A stretch of DNA of 64,000 nucleotides, from contig JANXCY010000006.1 of NCBI GenBank assembly GCA_025060135.1, positions 1 to 64,000 of the forward strand, in the 5' to 3' direction. Position numbers and translations under genes: made by a program. Below are positions 46,131-55,222 of this stretch, piece by piece (positions within the stretch are counted from its first letter, which is position 1; each line of letters opens with the position of its first letter). A model generated the notes under the pieces. That model was not told where the DNA came from. It was given only the letters and a program-made list of their open reading frames with translations, and made no database searches. This stretch comes from Anaerolineae bacterium. Lineage in GTDB: Bacteria; Chloroflexota; Anaerolineae; B4-G1; DUEL01.

Positions 46131-48365
46131 CTACGGGCGATGGATGCTCTTCCACACCCGCTCCGGAGTCAGCGGGAATTCATGGAACCAGATGCCAATA
46201 GCATCGTGGACTGCCGCGATCAGAGCGGGCGCGGCGGGGAGGACCGGCATCTCTCCCATCCCCCGCGCGCCCCAAGGCCCCCGTGGGTCGGGCCGCTCTA
46301 CAATGACCGATTCCACCCGCTCCGGCACATCCAGCGCGGTGGGGATCAGATAGGTGCTCAGCCGGTCGGTGAGGACCCGGCCTTCCCGGACGATGAAGTT
46401 CTCCACAGTGGCCCAGCCCAATCCCATAACCACGCCGCCTTCTATCTGCCCCTCTACCTGCTGAGGGTTGATAGCCATCCCCACGTCGTTGGCACAGGCT
46501 ACTCGGGGAATGCGAATCTGCCCGGTCTCGGTATCCACTTCTACCTCTACCGCTTCAGCGACATAACCATAGGCAAAGTTGGGAGTGCCATAACCGGTTT
46601 CCGGATCAAAGGGAGTGGTCTTCGGAGCCAGATAGGTGTACTCGGCGACAGCGGGTCGCTCCTCCGCGCGCCATTTTTCCAGCGCGACTGCCGCCGCGCC
46701 CCGGATGGCGTTGCCCGCCATAAAGGTGGTCCGGGAGGCTGAGGAGGAGCCGGAACTGCCAGGGCTGGTAGCGGTATCGGAGGAGACCAGACGGACCCGA
46801 TCCACCGGAATCCCCAGCGCCTCGGCGGCCATCTGGACGATGACTGTATGGGCCCCCTGACCCACCTCGGCGCTGCCTATGTAGACAACGGCCTCTTCTA
46901 TCTCCACCTCTCCCCGCAGTTCCACCTTTGCCCAGCAGTTCTCCTGATAGCCAAAGGAGAAGCCGATGTTTTTGAAACCGACCGCAAAGCCAATCCCCCG
47001 TCGGACCGGTCCAGACGGCTGGGGGAGTTCGGGCTTGCGCCAGCCGGATGCTGTCTTCACCCATCCGGCAGCAACCGCACACCGTTCCGTCACCTCCACC
47101 AGATGGACGCCGCCCGGGAGGGGCGTCCCCATTGCCGTTAGGCTTCCTTCCCGCAGGAGGTTGCGCACCCGCAGTTCCACCGGGTCCATCCCCAATACTT
47201 CGGCCAGTTTGTTCATCTGCGTCTCTGCCAGAAAGAGGCCCTGGGGCGCGCCGAAGCCCCGCATGGCCGCACTGGGCGGGTTATTGGTGTAATAAGCATC
47301 CACGTCCACCCGGATGTTGGGGATTTCGTAAGGGCCCGTACAGGTAACAGTCAGATTCCCCATGACCTTGTTGGTGGTATAGCAGTAGGCGCCGCCGTCG
47401 GCGACGACGCGCACTTCGGCGGCCACCAGTTTCCCCTCCCGGGTCGCGCCCCACCGGCAGCGAGCCCAGACGGGGTGCCGTTTCCCGTGCCCGATGATGG
47501 ATTCTTCCCGTGTCCAGACGATTTTCACCGGGCGGCGGAGTTTCCAGGCCGCCAGGGCCAGGACAATCTGGATGGACATGTCTTCCCGTCCGCCAAAGGC
47601 ACCACCGATGGCCGGGTAGACCACCCGAATCTGCTCCGGTGGGAGATTCAGCGCGTGGGCAATCTGATGCTGGTCCTCCCAGGCCCATTGCCCGGCAACG
47701 ATGACGGTGATTCGCCCCTCTTCGTCTATGTAGGCCAGGCCAGCCTCCGGCTGAAGATATGCGTGCTCCTGCGAGGGAAGCCGGTATTCGGCCTCCACAA
47801 CCACGTCGCAGGCAGCCCAGGCGGCCTCTACGTCCCCCTTGCGAATCTGATGATGACTGATCCAGTTCCCCTCCGTCTGGAGTTCCGGATGGACAGGGTT
47901 GGGTGCGCGGGGCGGATGGATCGGATAGGCATCCGGTCTCATCGCCTCAAAGGGATCGGTGATGATCGGGAGGTCCTGGTACTCCACGCGGATGAGGTCT
48001 CGCGCGCGGGCGGCGGCCTCCTCCGTCTCGGCGACCACCAGGGCTACCTGGTCGCCCACCCAGCGGACGACATCGGCGCCAGGTTTAGCGGAGCCGGGCC
48101 CGCAGAGGACAGGCTGGTCGGGGGTCTGGAGACCGTATTCGTTGACAGGCACATCCTTCGCTGTGAAAATGGCCACCACACCGGGGACTTTCTCCGCATC
48201 GGAGGTTTCTATACTCAGGATGCGCGCGTGGGGCCGTCCGGCGAAGAGGATTTTGGCATACAGCATCCCCGGCATAGAGAAATCCCCGGGATACATCGCC
48301 TCGCCGGTAACTTTGGCGCGGGCATCGACGCGGGGAATGGATTGGCCAATGACTTGCTCGGGCAT
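46131..48365 (-). CDS. xanthine dehydrogenase-family molybdopterin-binding subunit
   Basis: Large catalytic subunit of a molybdenum hydroxylase, 744 residues. Motifs in order: SIPRVDARAKVTGEAMYPGD at the N-terminus, GGAFGGREDMS (Mo-cofactor region), AMRGFGAPQG, and GARGMGEMPVLPAAPAL at the C-terminus with the base glutamate. ATG at 48365 has GGAGGAGG about eight bases upstream. The small FeS and FAD subunits are not adjacent in the window, so the enzyme must take partners from elsewhere. Substrate is not deducible; aldehydes, CO and purine-type substrates all occur in this family. A promoter lies at 48431-48459. Confidence 0.9.
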   Translation of the reverse strand: MPEQVIGQSIPRVDARAKVTGEAMYPGDFSMPGMLYAKILFAGRPHARILSIETSDAEKVPGVVAIFTAKDVPVNEYGLQTPDQPVLCGPGSAKPGADVVRWVGDQVALVVAETEEAAARARDLIRVEYQDLPIITDPFEAMRPDAYPIHPPRAPNPVHPELQTEGNWISHHQIRKGDVEAAWAACDVVVEAEYRLPSQEHAYLQPEAGLAYIDEEGRITVIVAGQWAWEDQHQIAHALNLPPEQIRVVYPAIGGAFGGREDMSIQIVLALAAWKLRRPVKIVWTREESIIGHGKRHPVWARCRWGATREGKLVAAEVRVVADGGAYCYTTNKVMGNLTVTCTGPYEIPNIRVDVDAYYTNNPPSAAMRGFGAPQGLFLAETQMNKLAEVLGMDPVELRVRNLLREGSLTAMGTPLPGGVHLVEVTERCAVAAGWVKTASGWRKPELPQPSGPVRRGIGFAVGFKNIGFSFGYQENCWAKVELRGEVEIEEAVVYIGSAEVGQGAHTVIVQMAAEALGIPVDRVRLVSSDTATSPGSSGSSSASRTTFMAGNAIRGAAAVALEKWRAEERPAVAEYTYLAPKTTPFDPETGYGTPNFAYGYVAEAVEVEVDTETGQIRIPRVACANDVGMAINPQQVEGQIEGGVVMGLGWATVENFIVREGRVLTDRLSTYLIPTALDVPERVESVIVERPDPRGPWGARGMGEMPVLPAAPALIAAVHDAIGIWFHEFPLTPERVWKSIHRP

Positions 48366-48430
48366 AACCGTTACCTCCTCCATACGGTCTCATCCAACCA
48401 GGCCCCTTTCCCAAATGCACCACTTCGTGT

Positions 48431-48459
48431 ATCATATCAGGAAAGGCTTCCCGATGCAA
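48431..48459 (-). promoter_or_regulatory. promoter of the molybdenum hydroxylase gene
   Basis: Minus strand TTGCAT (48459-48454), 17-base spacer, TATGAT (48436-48431). Leader of about 60 bases to the ATG at 48365. Confidence 0.7.
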
Positions 48460-48556
48460 GGGAAGACGAGGGCCGGGTAAAGGGGGCGAAATCATCGGTC
48501 CGATGCCGATCCCCTCGGCCAATCGGGATCGACAAAACCGTACCTATTTCGCTGGG

Positions 48557-51004
48557 TTATGGCCCATAGAGGGCAGCGTAGACAGCGTAGTGCTCCCGAA
48601 TCCGCTGGAGGTAGAGTCGTGTCTCTCCCAGCGTGATGGATTCCAGGAACAGGTCCACATCCTCACCGGCCGCATCCAGCCAGCGCTGCGCGTTAGAGGG
48701 CCCCCCGTTGTAGGCAGCCAGCGCCACATCCAGCCGCCCAAAGCGGTCCCGCTGACGTGCCAGATACCAGACTCCGAAGCGGACACTGACATAGGGTCGG
48801 TACAGGTCGGCGGTGCGGTAGTTCGGCGGCCAGCCCAGTTGACTGGCAATGTACTCGCCGGTGGAGGGAATAACCTGCATCAGGCCATGGGCGGCGGCCG
48901 AGGAGGTGGCCAGGGCTTCAAAAAGGCTCTCTTGGCGGACCAGCGCGAATAGCAGAAGCGGCGAAAGCCCCTCCCGTCCGGCTTCGGCCACGACAAGGTC
49001 TTCGTAGTACGTGGGATAGGCCAGACGGGCCAGGAAGGGAGGCGCGTCCCCCGGGGAGACGCCGGTCAGCCGCAGGACCGTCGCCGCGGCCAGGATGGAA
49101 GAACGGTAGAGGCCAATATCGCGGAACAGGAGGGCCAGCCGATACTGGGTCAGGACATCTCCAGCAGTGGCCTGCCGGAGGGCCTCCAGTTCGGCCTTTG
49201 CTTCCTCAGGCCGGCCCAGCCGCCAGAGTTCCAGCCCGCGTATCAGACGGGGGTCGCTCAGGAGCGCGGCATCCGGCTCGCCCAGGCGGTCCGCCGAAGC
49301 CAGACCCAGATGCGCGGCCAGCCACGCTTCCGCATCGGCGCGCATCTGAGGCGTCTCCGGGACAGGCTCGTAGCGGACCGGCGGGAAAGGGGAAGCGTTC
49401 GGATCGGCCAGGAGGTCTGCCGCGCGCAGGCCATAGTATCCGGTGGGTTCCGCCTGGACCGCCTGGCTGAGGGCATCGGTGGCCGACAGGGTCTGCCCGA
49501 TAGCCCGGTACGCCTTGCCCAACCAGAGGAATCCGGCGGCCCGGTAGCGGGACTGCGGGTATCCATCCACCAGGGTGCGCCAGTCCGCGATGGCGGCATC
49601 CAATGCGCCCAGGCGGTAGCGCTGGAGGCCCGCCCGCAGGAGGGAAGGCGGAGCGTATTCCGAAGCCGGAAACGTCCGATAGACGGCCTCGTAAAGGTCG
49701 GCGGCCTCTCCGATCCGTCCGGCCCGTTCCAGGAGACCAGCAGCGGCCCAGAGAGCTTCCGGTGCGCGGGGGTGCGCCGGCGCGGTCGCCGCAAAGGTCC
49801 GATAAATCTCCACCGCGCCATCCATGTCCCCCTGGGCAGCCAGAGCCTGGGCCCACCCCATCCAGCCATCTCCCCAGTGCTCGTTTTCAGGATGAGTCTC
49901 CACCAGAATGCGGAACTGAGAGGCTGCCAGCCCGGGGCTTCCGGCCGCCAGATGGGCCAGCCCGGCATAGTAGTGAGCGTCGCCGGAATGGGTCTGGGGG
50001 TGGGCATTAATATAGCGGTAAAGGGCCTCCACAGCAGGTCCGTAGGCACCGCCGTAGTAGTCCACGATACCCCTCGTCAGGTCGTCCACCGGCACTCCGG
50101 CCTCCACCAGGGCAATGAGAGACTGGTAGGCCCAGGGGCTTTCGGGATAATGCTGGACGACGCCCAGGAAACGATCGTAGGCTTCATTGGGCCGACCCAG
50201 CAGGAGGAGCGTCTGGGCAGCCTGGTGCTGGATGCGGGCCCGGTACCCGGGGATGCGAGCACGGGCCAGGATGAGATCGTATTGCGCCAGCGCCCCTTCG
50301 TAATTCCCCTGGGCGGCCAGGGTCAGGGCCAGTTTCTCTCGCACGCCAACCTCAAAAGAGAGATCGGGAGCCGCGTCTATGGCCGACTGGTAGGCACTGA
50401 CAGCAGCGGAGTAGTCCGCACCCGCGCGGAGCGCGTCCCCCAGCCACTCGTAGACGTAAGGCGCGATGGCCGTCCCTTCCTGCAAGTAGGCCTGGTACTG
50501 CTGAGCCGCTCCCTGTGGATCACCCTGACCCAGGAGCGCCTGGGCCAGCAGGATACGGGCATCATGGGCCTCCCGAGCAGACGGGAAGCGGGTCAGAAGT
50601 TCCTGGAGAACAGTCGCTGCCCGGGCGTAATCCTCGTCCAGAAGAAGGGCCTTTCCCATCCCCAAGAGAGCCCGGGGAGCCAATTCTCCGTTGGGGTCGG
50701 CGAAGTAGGCGGCATGGAGAACCGGAAGGGCCGCTCCAGTATCGCCAACGCTCAGTGCCACCTCCCCCTGCCGGAGGAGCAGGTCCGGAGACGGAGTCGG
50801 CGTGGGGGTCGGAGTCGGCGTAGGCGTTGGAGTGGGAGTCGGCGTGAAGGTCGGAGTAGGGGTAGCTGTAGGAGTAGGAGACGGCGTGGGCGTGGCCAGA
50901 AAGAGCGACCATCCTTCCAAACGACAGGCCAAGGCAACCAGCAAAAGGAACAGAGAACCCCATGCCAGGAAGTGGATCAAAGGGTTGGATAAGCCTGCAC
51001 GCAT
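48557..51004 (-). CDS. TPR-containing soluble lytic transglycosylase (Slt70-like)
   Basis: Peptidoglycan lytic transglycosylase of 815 residues. An N-terminal membrane anchor (HFLAWGSLFLLLVALA) is followed by a (TP)n linker at about 35-70, then some 500 residues of tetratricopeptide-like helical repeats, and a C-terminal GEWL-type catalytic domain: ALVRQESLF with the catalytic Glu, SSAAAHGLMQVIPSTGEYIA, VRFGVWYLARQ and ALAAYNGGPSNAQRWL. It cleaves muramyl linkages during wall remodelling. The start is uncertain: a TACAAT box (51019-51014) almost touches ATG 51013, so ATG 51004 would be nearly leaderless. Divergent from the NTPase. Confidence 0.9.
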   Translation of the reverse strand: MRAGLSNPLIHFLAWGSLFLLLVALACRLEGWSLFLATPTPSPTPTATPTPTFTPTPTPTPTPTPTPTPTPSPDLLLRQGEVALSVGDTGAALPVLHAAYFADPNGELAPRALLGMGKALLLDEDYARAATVLQELLTRFPSAREAHDARILLAQALLGQGDPQGAAQQYQAYLQEGTAIAPYVYEWLGDALRAGADYSAAVSAYQSAIDAAPDLSFEVGVREKLALTLAAQGNYEGALAQYDLILARARIPGYRARIQHQAAQTLLLLGRPNEAYDRFLGVVQHYPESPWAYQSLIALVEAGVPVDDLTRGIVDYYGGAYGPAVEALYRYINAHPQTHSGDAHYYAGLAHLAAGSPGLAASQFRILVETHPENEHWGDGWMGWAQALAAQGDMDGAVEIYRTFAATAPAHPRAPEALWAAAGLLERAGRIGEAADLYEAVYRTFPASEYAPPSLLRAGLQRYRLGALDAAIADWRTLVDGYPQSRYRAAGFLWLGKAYRAIGQTLSATDALSQAVQAEPTGYYGLRAADLLADPNASPFPPVRYEPVPETPQMRADAEAWLAAHLGLASADRLGEPDAALLSDPRLIRGLELWRLGRPEEAKAELEALRQATAGDVLTQYRLALLFRDIGLYRSSILAAATVLRLTGVSPGDAPPFLARLAYPTYYEDLVVAEAGREGLSPLLLFALVRQESLFEALATSSAAAHGLMQVIPSTGEYIASQLGWPPNYRTADLYRPYVSVRFGVWYLARQRDRFGRLDVALAAYNGGPSNAQRWLDAAGEDVDLFLESITLGETRLYLQRIREHYAVYAALYGP

Positions 51005-51061
51005 AGCGTGCATATTGTACCCGAAAAAGAAAGGGAGAGCAACCAACAATGGGAGGCGCCC

Positions 51062-51613
51062 ATGGGGCAAACGTTGCTGTTGACCGGAAGACCGGGTGTC
51101 GGGAAGACAACAGTGATCAAGGCAGTGGTGGAGGCGCTGGGCCCCCGGGCAGGCGGATTCTACACCGAGGAGATTCGCGGGCCCGGTGGCCGGAAAGGAT
51201 TCCGTCTGATCACTCTGGACGGGGAAGAAGCCGTGATGGCCCATGTGGAGTTTCGCGGCCCCCGCTATCCCCGTGTGAGCCGGTACGGGGTGGATGTGGA
51301 AGCCATCGCGCAGGTGGGGGTAGAGGCCCTGCGGCGGGCAATGCGGTCAGGGCGCATCATCGTGGTGGACGAAATCGGCAAAATGGAACTCTTCTGCGGC
51401 TCGTTCAAGGAGACAGTCCTCCAGGCCATCAGTGGCCCGTATATCGTCCTGGCGACGGTGATGGCTCACCCCCACCCCTGGACTGATGCACTGAAAGCCC
51501 TCCCCACCCTAACCCTCTGGGAGGTAACAGTGGAAAACCGGACCGGGATGCCCGAGCGGGTCCGGCGCTGGATAGAGCAGGTAACTCGCTCAGCAGCAGG
51601 AGTTACGCCCTGA
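51062..51613 (+). CDS. THEP1-type nucleoside-triphosphatase
   Basis: P-loop protein of 183 residues. Walker A is LLTGRPGVGKTTV near residue 5, Walker B IIVVDEIGKMEL; FYTEEIRG matches the THEP1 family, whose members hydrolyse NTPs and are related to RecA-like ATPases. The role in cells is not established. ATG at 51062 has GGGAGG upstream. Divergent from the transglycosylase. Confidence 0.9.
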   Translation: MGQTLLLTGRPGVGKTTVIKAVVEALGPRAGGFYTEEIRGPGGRKGFRLITLDGEEAVMAHVEFRGPRYPRVSRYGVDVEAIAQVGVEALRRAMRSGRIIVVDEIGKMELFCGSFKETVLQAISGPYIVLATVMAHPHPWTDALKALPTLTLWEVTVENRTGMPERVRRWIEQVTRSAAGVTP

Positions 51614-51631
51614 TCCTTCGGATACCGGCGG

Positions 51632-51754
51632 ATAATGATGCGGAGCATCCGCTGTGAACCGGCATCCCACAGACTAAGCGCAGGCCCGGCGGCCTGCGTT
51701 ACACCGTAGCACCGGCTGTTCGCCTGGGGTTGCAGGCCCGGCGGCCTGGGCTAC
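51632..51754. repeat. palindromic repeats in the NTPase-Wzz gap
   Basis: A GCGGAT-...-ATCCGC hairpin near 51630-51653, and two copies of GCAGGCCCGGCGGCCTG(C/G)G-type palindrome (51678-51702 and 51731-51754) of the dispersed family. Confidence 0.65.
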
Positions 51755-51822
51755 AGGGCAAACTACGGAGATCCTATAAGGAGATTGGTCGCTTATCCCC
51801 TTCGCGGGTTTCAAAGTTCCCT

Positions 51823-51850
51823 TTGCGCTCCGCCTTTCTCGTGGTAAAAT
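51823..51850 (+). promoter_or_regulatory. promoter of the Wzz/BY-kinase genes
   Basis: TTGCGC (51823-51828), 16-base spacer, TGG-extended TAAAAT (51845-51850), followed by GGGAGGTG before the ATG at 51876. Confidence 0.65.
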
Positions 51851-51875
51851 AAACCCATCTACAGGGAGGTGTCCG

Positions 51876-52532
51876 ATGGAACTGGCGCGCTATCTCAGCA
51901 TCCTGCGGAAACGCTGGTGGATCATCCTGGTGGCTGTCCTGGCGACGGCCATCAGCGCGGTGGTCTTCAGCCGCCTGCAGACCCCCGTCTATCAGTCTAC
52001 CGCCGAGGTAGTCATCCAGCCTGCTCGCCCCGACTTCGGCCTCACCCAATCCGCCAAGACGCTCCTACGTTCGTACATGACTGTTGCCGATTCCAATAAA
52101 TGGGCCCGGGAAGTCCTGAATCGGGAGCGGCTGGACATGGAGCCGGAGGAACTGCGGGCCAACGCCCGCTTTGCCGCCGAAGACGACCGCATGATTATCC
52201 GGATTGAGATTGAGGACACCGATGGCGAGGTCGCCAACCGGATCGCCAGAACTTGGGCCACCTTGCTGGTAGAATGGCGCGACCAGGAAAACCAGAGGCA
52301 ACGCAAAGAAGACCGGGTCTTCGCGGAACTGCGGGACGACCCCACCTATTCCCAGACCTGGCCCCCGCGCCTGCCCATTATGGCGATGGCCGGGGCCATC
52401 CTCGGCCTGATCCTCGCTTTCGTCATCATCTTCTTCCTGGAATGGGCCGAGTCGGGCATCCTTCGCACTCCTGAAGATGTGGAACAAGGGCTGGGCCTGA
52501 CGGTGCTGGGCATTGTTCCTCCGGCCGAATAA
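51876..52532 (+). CDS. Wzz/BY-kinase adaptor-like polysaccharide chain-length protein
   Basis: Membrane protein of 218 residues with two helices flanking an extracytoplasmic domain: WWIILVAVLATAISAVVF at the start and IMAMAGAILGLILAFVIIFFLE near residue 170. The VYQSTAEVVI start of the outer domain is typical of Wzz. Such proteins set exopolysaccharide chain length and activate a partner BY-kinase. The BY-kinase-like protein follows 17 bases on. It probably works with the sugar transferase encoded at 6231-7643. Confidence 0.82.
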   Translation: MELARYLSILRKRWWIILVAVLATAISAVVFSRLQTPVYQSTAEVVIQPARPDFGLTQSAKTLLRSYMTVADSNKWAREVLNRERLDMEPEELRANARFAAEDDRMIIRIEIEDTDGEVANRIARTWATLLVEWRDQENQRQRKEDRVFAELRDDPTYSQTWPPRLPIMAMAGAILGLILAFVIIFFLEWAESGILRTPEDVEQGLGLTVLGIVPPAE

Positions 52533-52549
52533 CTGATGGGAGACTACCG

Positions 52550-53206
52550 ATGAGCAAACTTCCACTGATCACTATGACCGATCCCCGTTCACCGGTCGCG
52601 GAGGCCTATCGGACACTGCGGACCAACCTGACATTCGCGGGCCTGGACCAGCCCATTGAGAAACTGGTGATCACTTCTCCGGCTCCCGATCGGGAGAAGT
52701 CCATCGCAGCGGCGAACCTGGCCGTGACGATGGCCCAGGGCGAGCGCCGAACCATTCTGGTGGACGCTGACCTGCGTCGGCCGGTCCTCCACGAAATTTT
52801 CGGTGTTTCCAGCGAGCGCGGCCTGACGACGATGTTCGTGGACCCTCAGGCGCGGGCCGATCCCCCGCTGGTAGAGGTCGGAGTGGAGAACCTCTGGTTG
52901 CTTCCCAGCGGGCCATTGCCCCCCAATCCCGCCGACCTGCTGGGCTCCCGTCGGATGGGAGAAATCATCGCCGCCCTCCACTCCCGGGCCGACATCCTCA
53001 TCTTTGACGTCCCACCCGTCCTGGTGGCCACCGACGCGGCGGTTCTGGGCATGAAGGTGGACGGGGTCCTGCTGGTCGTGGTCGCCGGTCGCACCCGCCG
53101 GGAGCAGGCCCGACAGGCCCAGGAACTGCTGGAACGGGCCCGGGTCCGCATCGTCGGCGCCGTGCTGACCGACGTGCCAGCCCTCATGGCTCGGCGGTAT
53201 TACTAA
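52550..53206 (+). CDS. BY-kinase/ParA-like protein with altered P-loop
   Basis: Protein of 218 residues of the CpsD/CapB tyrosine-kinase type. The N-terminal PVAEAYRTLRTNLTFA and the Walker A' motif ILVDADLRRP (69-78) are canonical, and Walker B reads ILIFDVPP (149-156). The Walker A position, usually PGEGKST, is APDREKSI (45-52): both glycines are gone and the last threonine is isoleucine, though Lys50 remains. The end (MARRYY) has two tyrosines, fewer than the usual tyrosine cluster. It pairs with the Wzz-like protein upstream; ATP binding may be weak or absent. Confidence 0.8.
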   Translation: MSKLPLITMTDPRSPVAEAYRTLRTNLTFAGLDQPIEKLVITSPAPDREKSIAAANLAVTMAQGERRTILVDADLRRPVLHEIFGVSSERGLTTMFVDPQARADPPLVEVGVENLWLLPSGPLPPNPADLLGSRRMGEIIAALHSRADILIFDVPPVLVATDAAVLGMKVDGVLLVVVAGRTRREQARQAQELLERARVRIVGAVLTDVPALMARRYY

Positions 53207-53250
53207 ACTGCATCGGCCATAAGACGCGGTAACACAAGGAAAAGAGCTCC

Positions 53251-53859
53251 ATGCGCGACTTCCGCGCAGCGGCAGAATGGAACTTCCTGTTTGTCGGCGT
53301 CGGCGGTCAGGGCGTGCTGACCGCCTCGGACATTGCCGCGCAGGTCGGGCTGGACCTGGGCTTAGAAGCCAAGAAATCGGAAGTGCATGGGTTTGCCCAG
53401 CGAGGCGGTGTGGTGGAAAGCCACGTCCGCTGGGGAAAGCGGGTCGGGGCTCCCATCGCTGAGCCGGGGACAGTGGACATCCTGGTAGCCTTTGAACTCC
53501 TGGAGGCCGTCCGCTGGATAGAATGGCTGCGGCCAGGCGGAAGCGTAGTTGTCAACCGCCAGAAGATTGCGCCAATGTCGGTAACTGTGGGCAACACAGT
53601 CTATCCGGAGGAGGCGGCCATCCTGGACGCGCTGCGTCGTCGGGCCGCGCGGGTGGTTCTGGTGGATGGGCTGAGCCTGGCCCGACAGGTCGGGACGATC
53701 CGTGCCGTCAACAGCGTCATCCTGGGCGCGCTTTCCGCTCTTCTGGAGACTCCGCCGGAAGTGTGGGAAGAGGCTATTATCCGGCGCGTCCCCCCGCGCT
53801 ATGTGGAGGCCAACCAGGCTGCTTTCCGCCTGGGCCGGGAAGCCGCCCTGCATTCGTAA
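53251..53859 (+). CDS. indolepyruvate ferredoxin oxidoreductase-type gamma/beta subunit (IorB-like)
   Basis: Protein of 202 residues of the 2-oxoacid:acceptor oxidoreductase gamma domain. FVGVGGQGVLTASDIAA near residue 14 is the glycine-rich motif, and KKSEVHGFAQRGGVVESHVRWG the family pattern. It is one subunit of an enzyme that oxidises aryl or branched 2-oxoacids to acyl-CoA with ferredoxin. The catalytic IorA subunit is not adjacent in this window. It follows the BY-kinase gene by 44 bases; a hairpin terminator lies at 54178-54218. Confidence 0.88.
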   Translation: MRDFRAAAEWNFLFVGVGGQGVLTASDIAAQVGLDLGLEAKKSEVHGFAQRGGVVESHVRWGKRVGAPIAEPGTVDILVAFELLEAVRWIEWLRPGGSVVVNRQKIAPMSVTVGNTVYPEEAAILDALRRRAARVVLVDGLSLARQVGTIRAVNSVILGALSALLETPPEVWEEAIIRRVPPRYVEANQAAFRLGREAALHS

Positions 53860-53923
53860 GAGCACGCCGGAAAATCCTGGCTCTCCGGGAATTTGCGGCC
53901 AGGTAACGCCGATCGCCCGGCCG

Positions 53924-54037
53924 GTATCCCGGTATCGTCCGGGCCAACAAGCCTACGCTACGTTGGACGAGTTGCCGACTGGCGTAGCCGGTGGTCCCGT
54001 ATCCCGGTATCGTCCGGGCCAACAAGCCTACGCTACG
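53924..54037 (+). repeat. 39-bp direct repeat
   Basis: Two perfect copies (53924-53962 and 53999-54037), starting GTATCCCGGTATCG and ending CCTACGCTACG, 75 bases apart. Each contains a CCCGG-N6-CCGGG hairpin. Another dispersed palindrome lies at 54058-54079 (GCAGGCCGCCCGGCCTGC). The 53860-54281 gap otherwise holds no gene I can support. Confidence 0.85.
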
Positions 54038-54177
54038 GGGAACGCAGAGCGCTGTACCGCAGGCCGCCCGGCCTGCAACCCGTCGCCGAAACCCGCAGGC
54101 AGCCCTTTCTTTTCAGGCCACATCGGGTACAGCCCCGAGCCCTGGGTACCCTTTGTGGCCTTGGGGGTGAAAAATTC

Positions 54178-54218
54178 GGGGTTTGCAGCCACCTCCGGCC
54201 ATCGCAAACCCCTCTTTT
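54178..54218 (+). terminator. hairpin terminator upstream of the lipid-kinase operon
   Basis: GGGGTTTGC (54178-54186) pairs perfectly with GCAAACCCC (54204-54212) across a 17-base loop, followed by TCTTTT. A long loop but a plausible intrinsic terminator of the preceding transcript. Confidence 0.55.
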
Positions 54219-54281
54219 GTAACCGTAACTTCTGGACGCGATGGCTGTTATTATGTATATAACTCTGAAGCAGAGGTGGAC

Positions 54282-55187
54282 ATGAAGGCAGACCATTTGC
54301 TCATCGTCAACCCCGTTGCCGGACGGGGAGCCGGAGAGCGGGTCATCCCCATCATCATTCGGTTGCTCCGGGAGTATGGCCTCTCCTTTGATTGGGTGCG
54401 CACAGAGCGGCCCTGGCATGCCGCGGAACTGGCCCGCCAGGCAGTGAGGAGCGGCTACCAGAAAGTGATCGCCGTGGGCGGGGACGGGACATCCAACGAG
54501 GTCCTGAATGGGTTGATGACAGCCCGGGAGGCCGGGGAGGGCGAAGCCACCATGGGCGTACTCTGCGTCGGTACCGGCAACGACTTCGCCTACGGCATGG
54601 GCATCCCCCTGGACCTGGAGAAGGGGTGCGCAGCCCTGGCCCGGGGGCGCACCCGTCGCGTGGACGTGGGGCATGCCCGGGGCTTCCGCTACTTCGGCAA
54701 CGGCATCGGCATCGGCTTTGATGCGGCTGTGAACGTTGTCGCTTCCCGTCTCCGGCGGCTCCGGGGGTTCCTGGTGTACCTCATCGCTGTCCTGCGCACG
54801 CTCATCTTCTACTACCGCGCGCCGCTTACCCGAATAGAACTGGACGATAACACCCTGGAACAACCCGCGCTGATGATTTCGGTGATGAACGGGCGGCGGA
54901 TGGGCGGCGGCTTCCTGATGACTCCTTTCTCTCGGCCCGACGATGGCCTCTTTGATCTCTGCATTGGGGGAAAGATGAATCAACTGGAGATGCTCTCCTT
55001 CGTCCCCCGCTTTATGAAGGGAACCCAAGTCGGCGATCCCCGGGTCACCATGGCCCGCTCCCGTCGGGTTCGGGTAACCGTTCAGGACGGAGCCCAGGTC
55101 GTCCACGCCGACGGGGAGACCCTGACCCTGGAAGCGCGCGAACTGGACCTGGAGGTGATCCCCCAGAGCCTGAGCGTGATTGTGTAA
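54282..55187 (+). CDS. diacylglycerol/lipid kinase (DagK family)
   Basis: Soluble lipid kinase of 301 residues. The N-terminal LLIVNPVAGRGAGERV motif, VIAVGGDGTSNEVLNGL (the GGDGT nucleotide loop) and LCVGTGNDFAYGMGIP identify the DAG/ceramide-kinase catalytic domain. The C-terminal beta-rich half is the usual second domain. It makes phosphatidic acid from diacylglycerol or a related lipid. The ATG at 54282 has AGAGGTG upstream. First gene of a three-gene unit with an SDR and an unrecognised protein. Confidence 0.88.
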   Translation: MKADHLLIVNPVAGRGAGERVIPIIIRLLREYGLSFDWVRTERPWHAAELARQAVRSGYQKVIAVGGDGTSNEVLNGLMTAREAGEGEATMGVLCVGTGNDFAYGMGIPLDLEKGCAALARGRTRRVDVGHARGFRYFGNGIGIGFDAAVNVVASRLRRLRGFLVYLIAVLRTLIFYYRAPLTRIELDDNTLEQPALMISVMNGRRMGGGFLMTPFSRPDDGLFDLCIGGKMNQLEMLSFVPRFMKGTQVGDPRVTMARSRRVRVTVQDGAQVVHADGETLTLEARELDLEVIPQSLSVIV

Positions 55188-55222
55188 TCTTCGCCCATGG
55201 GAGAGCATTGGGGAGATAACCA

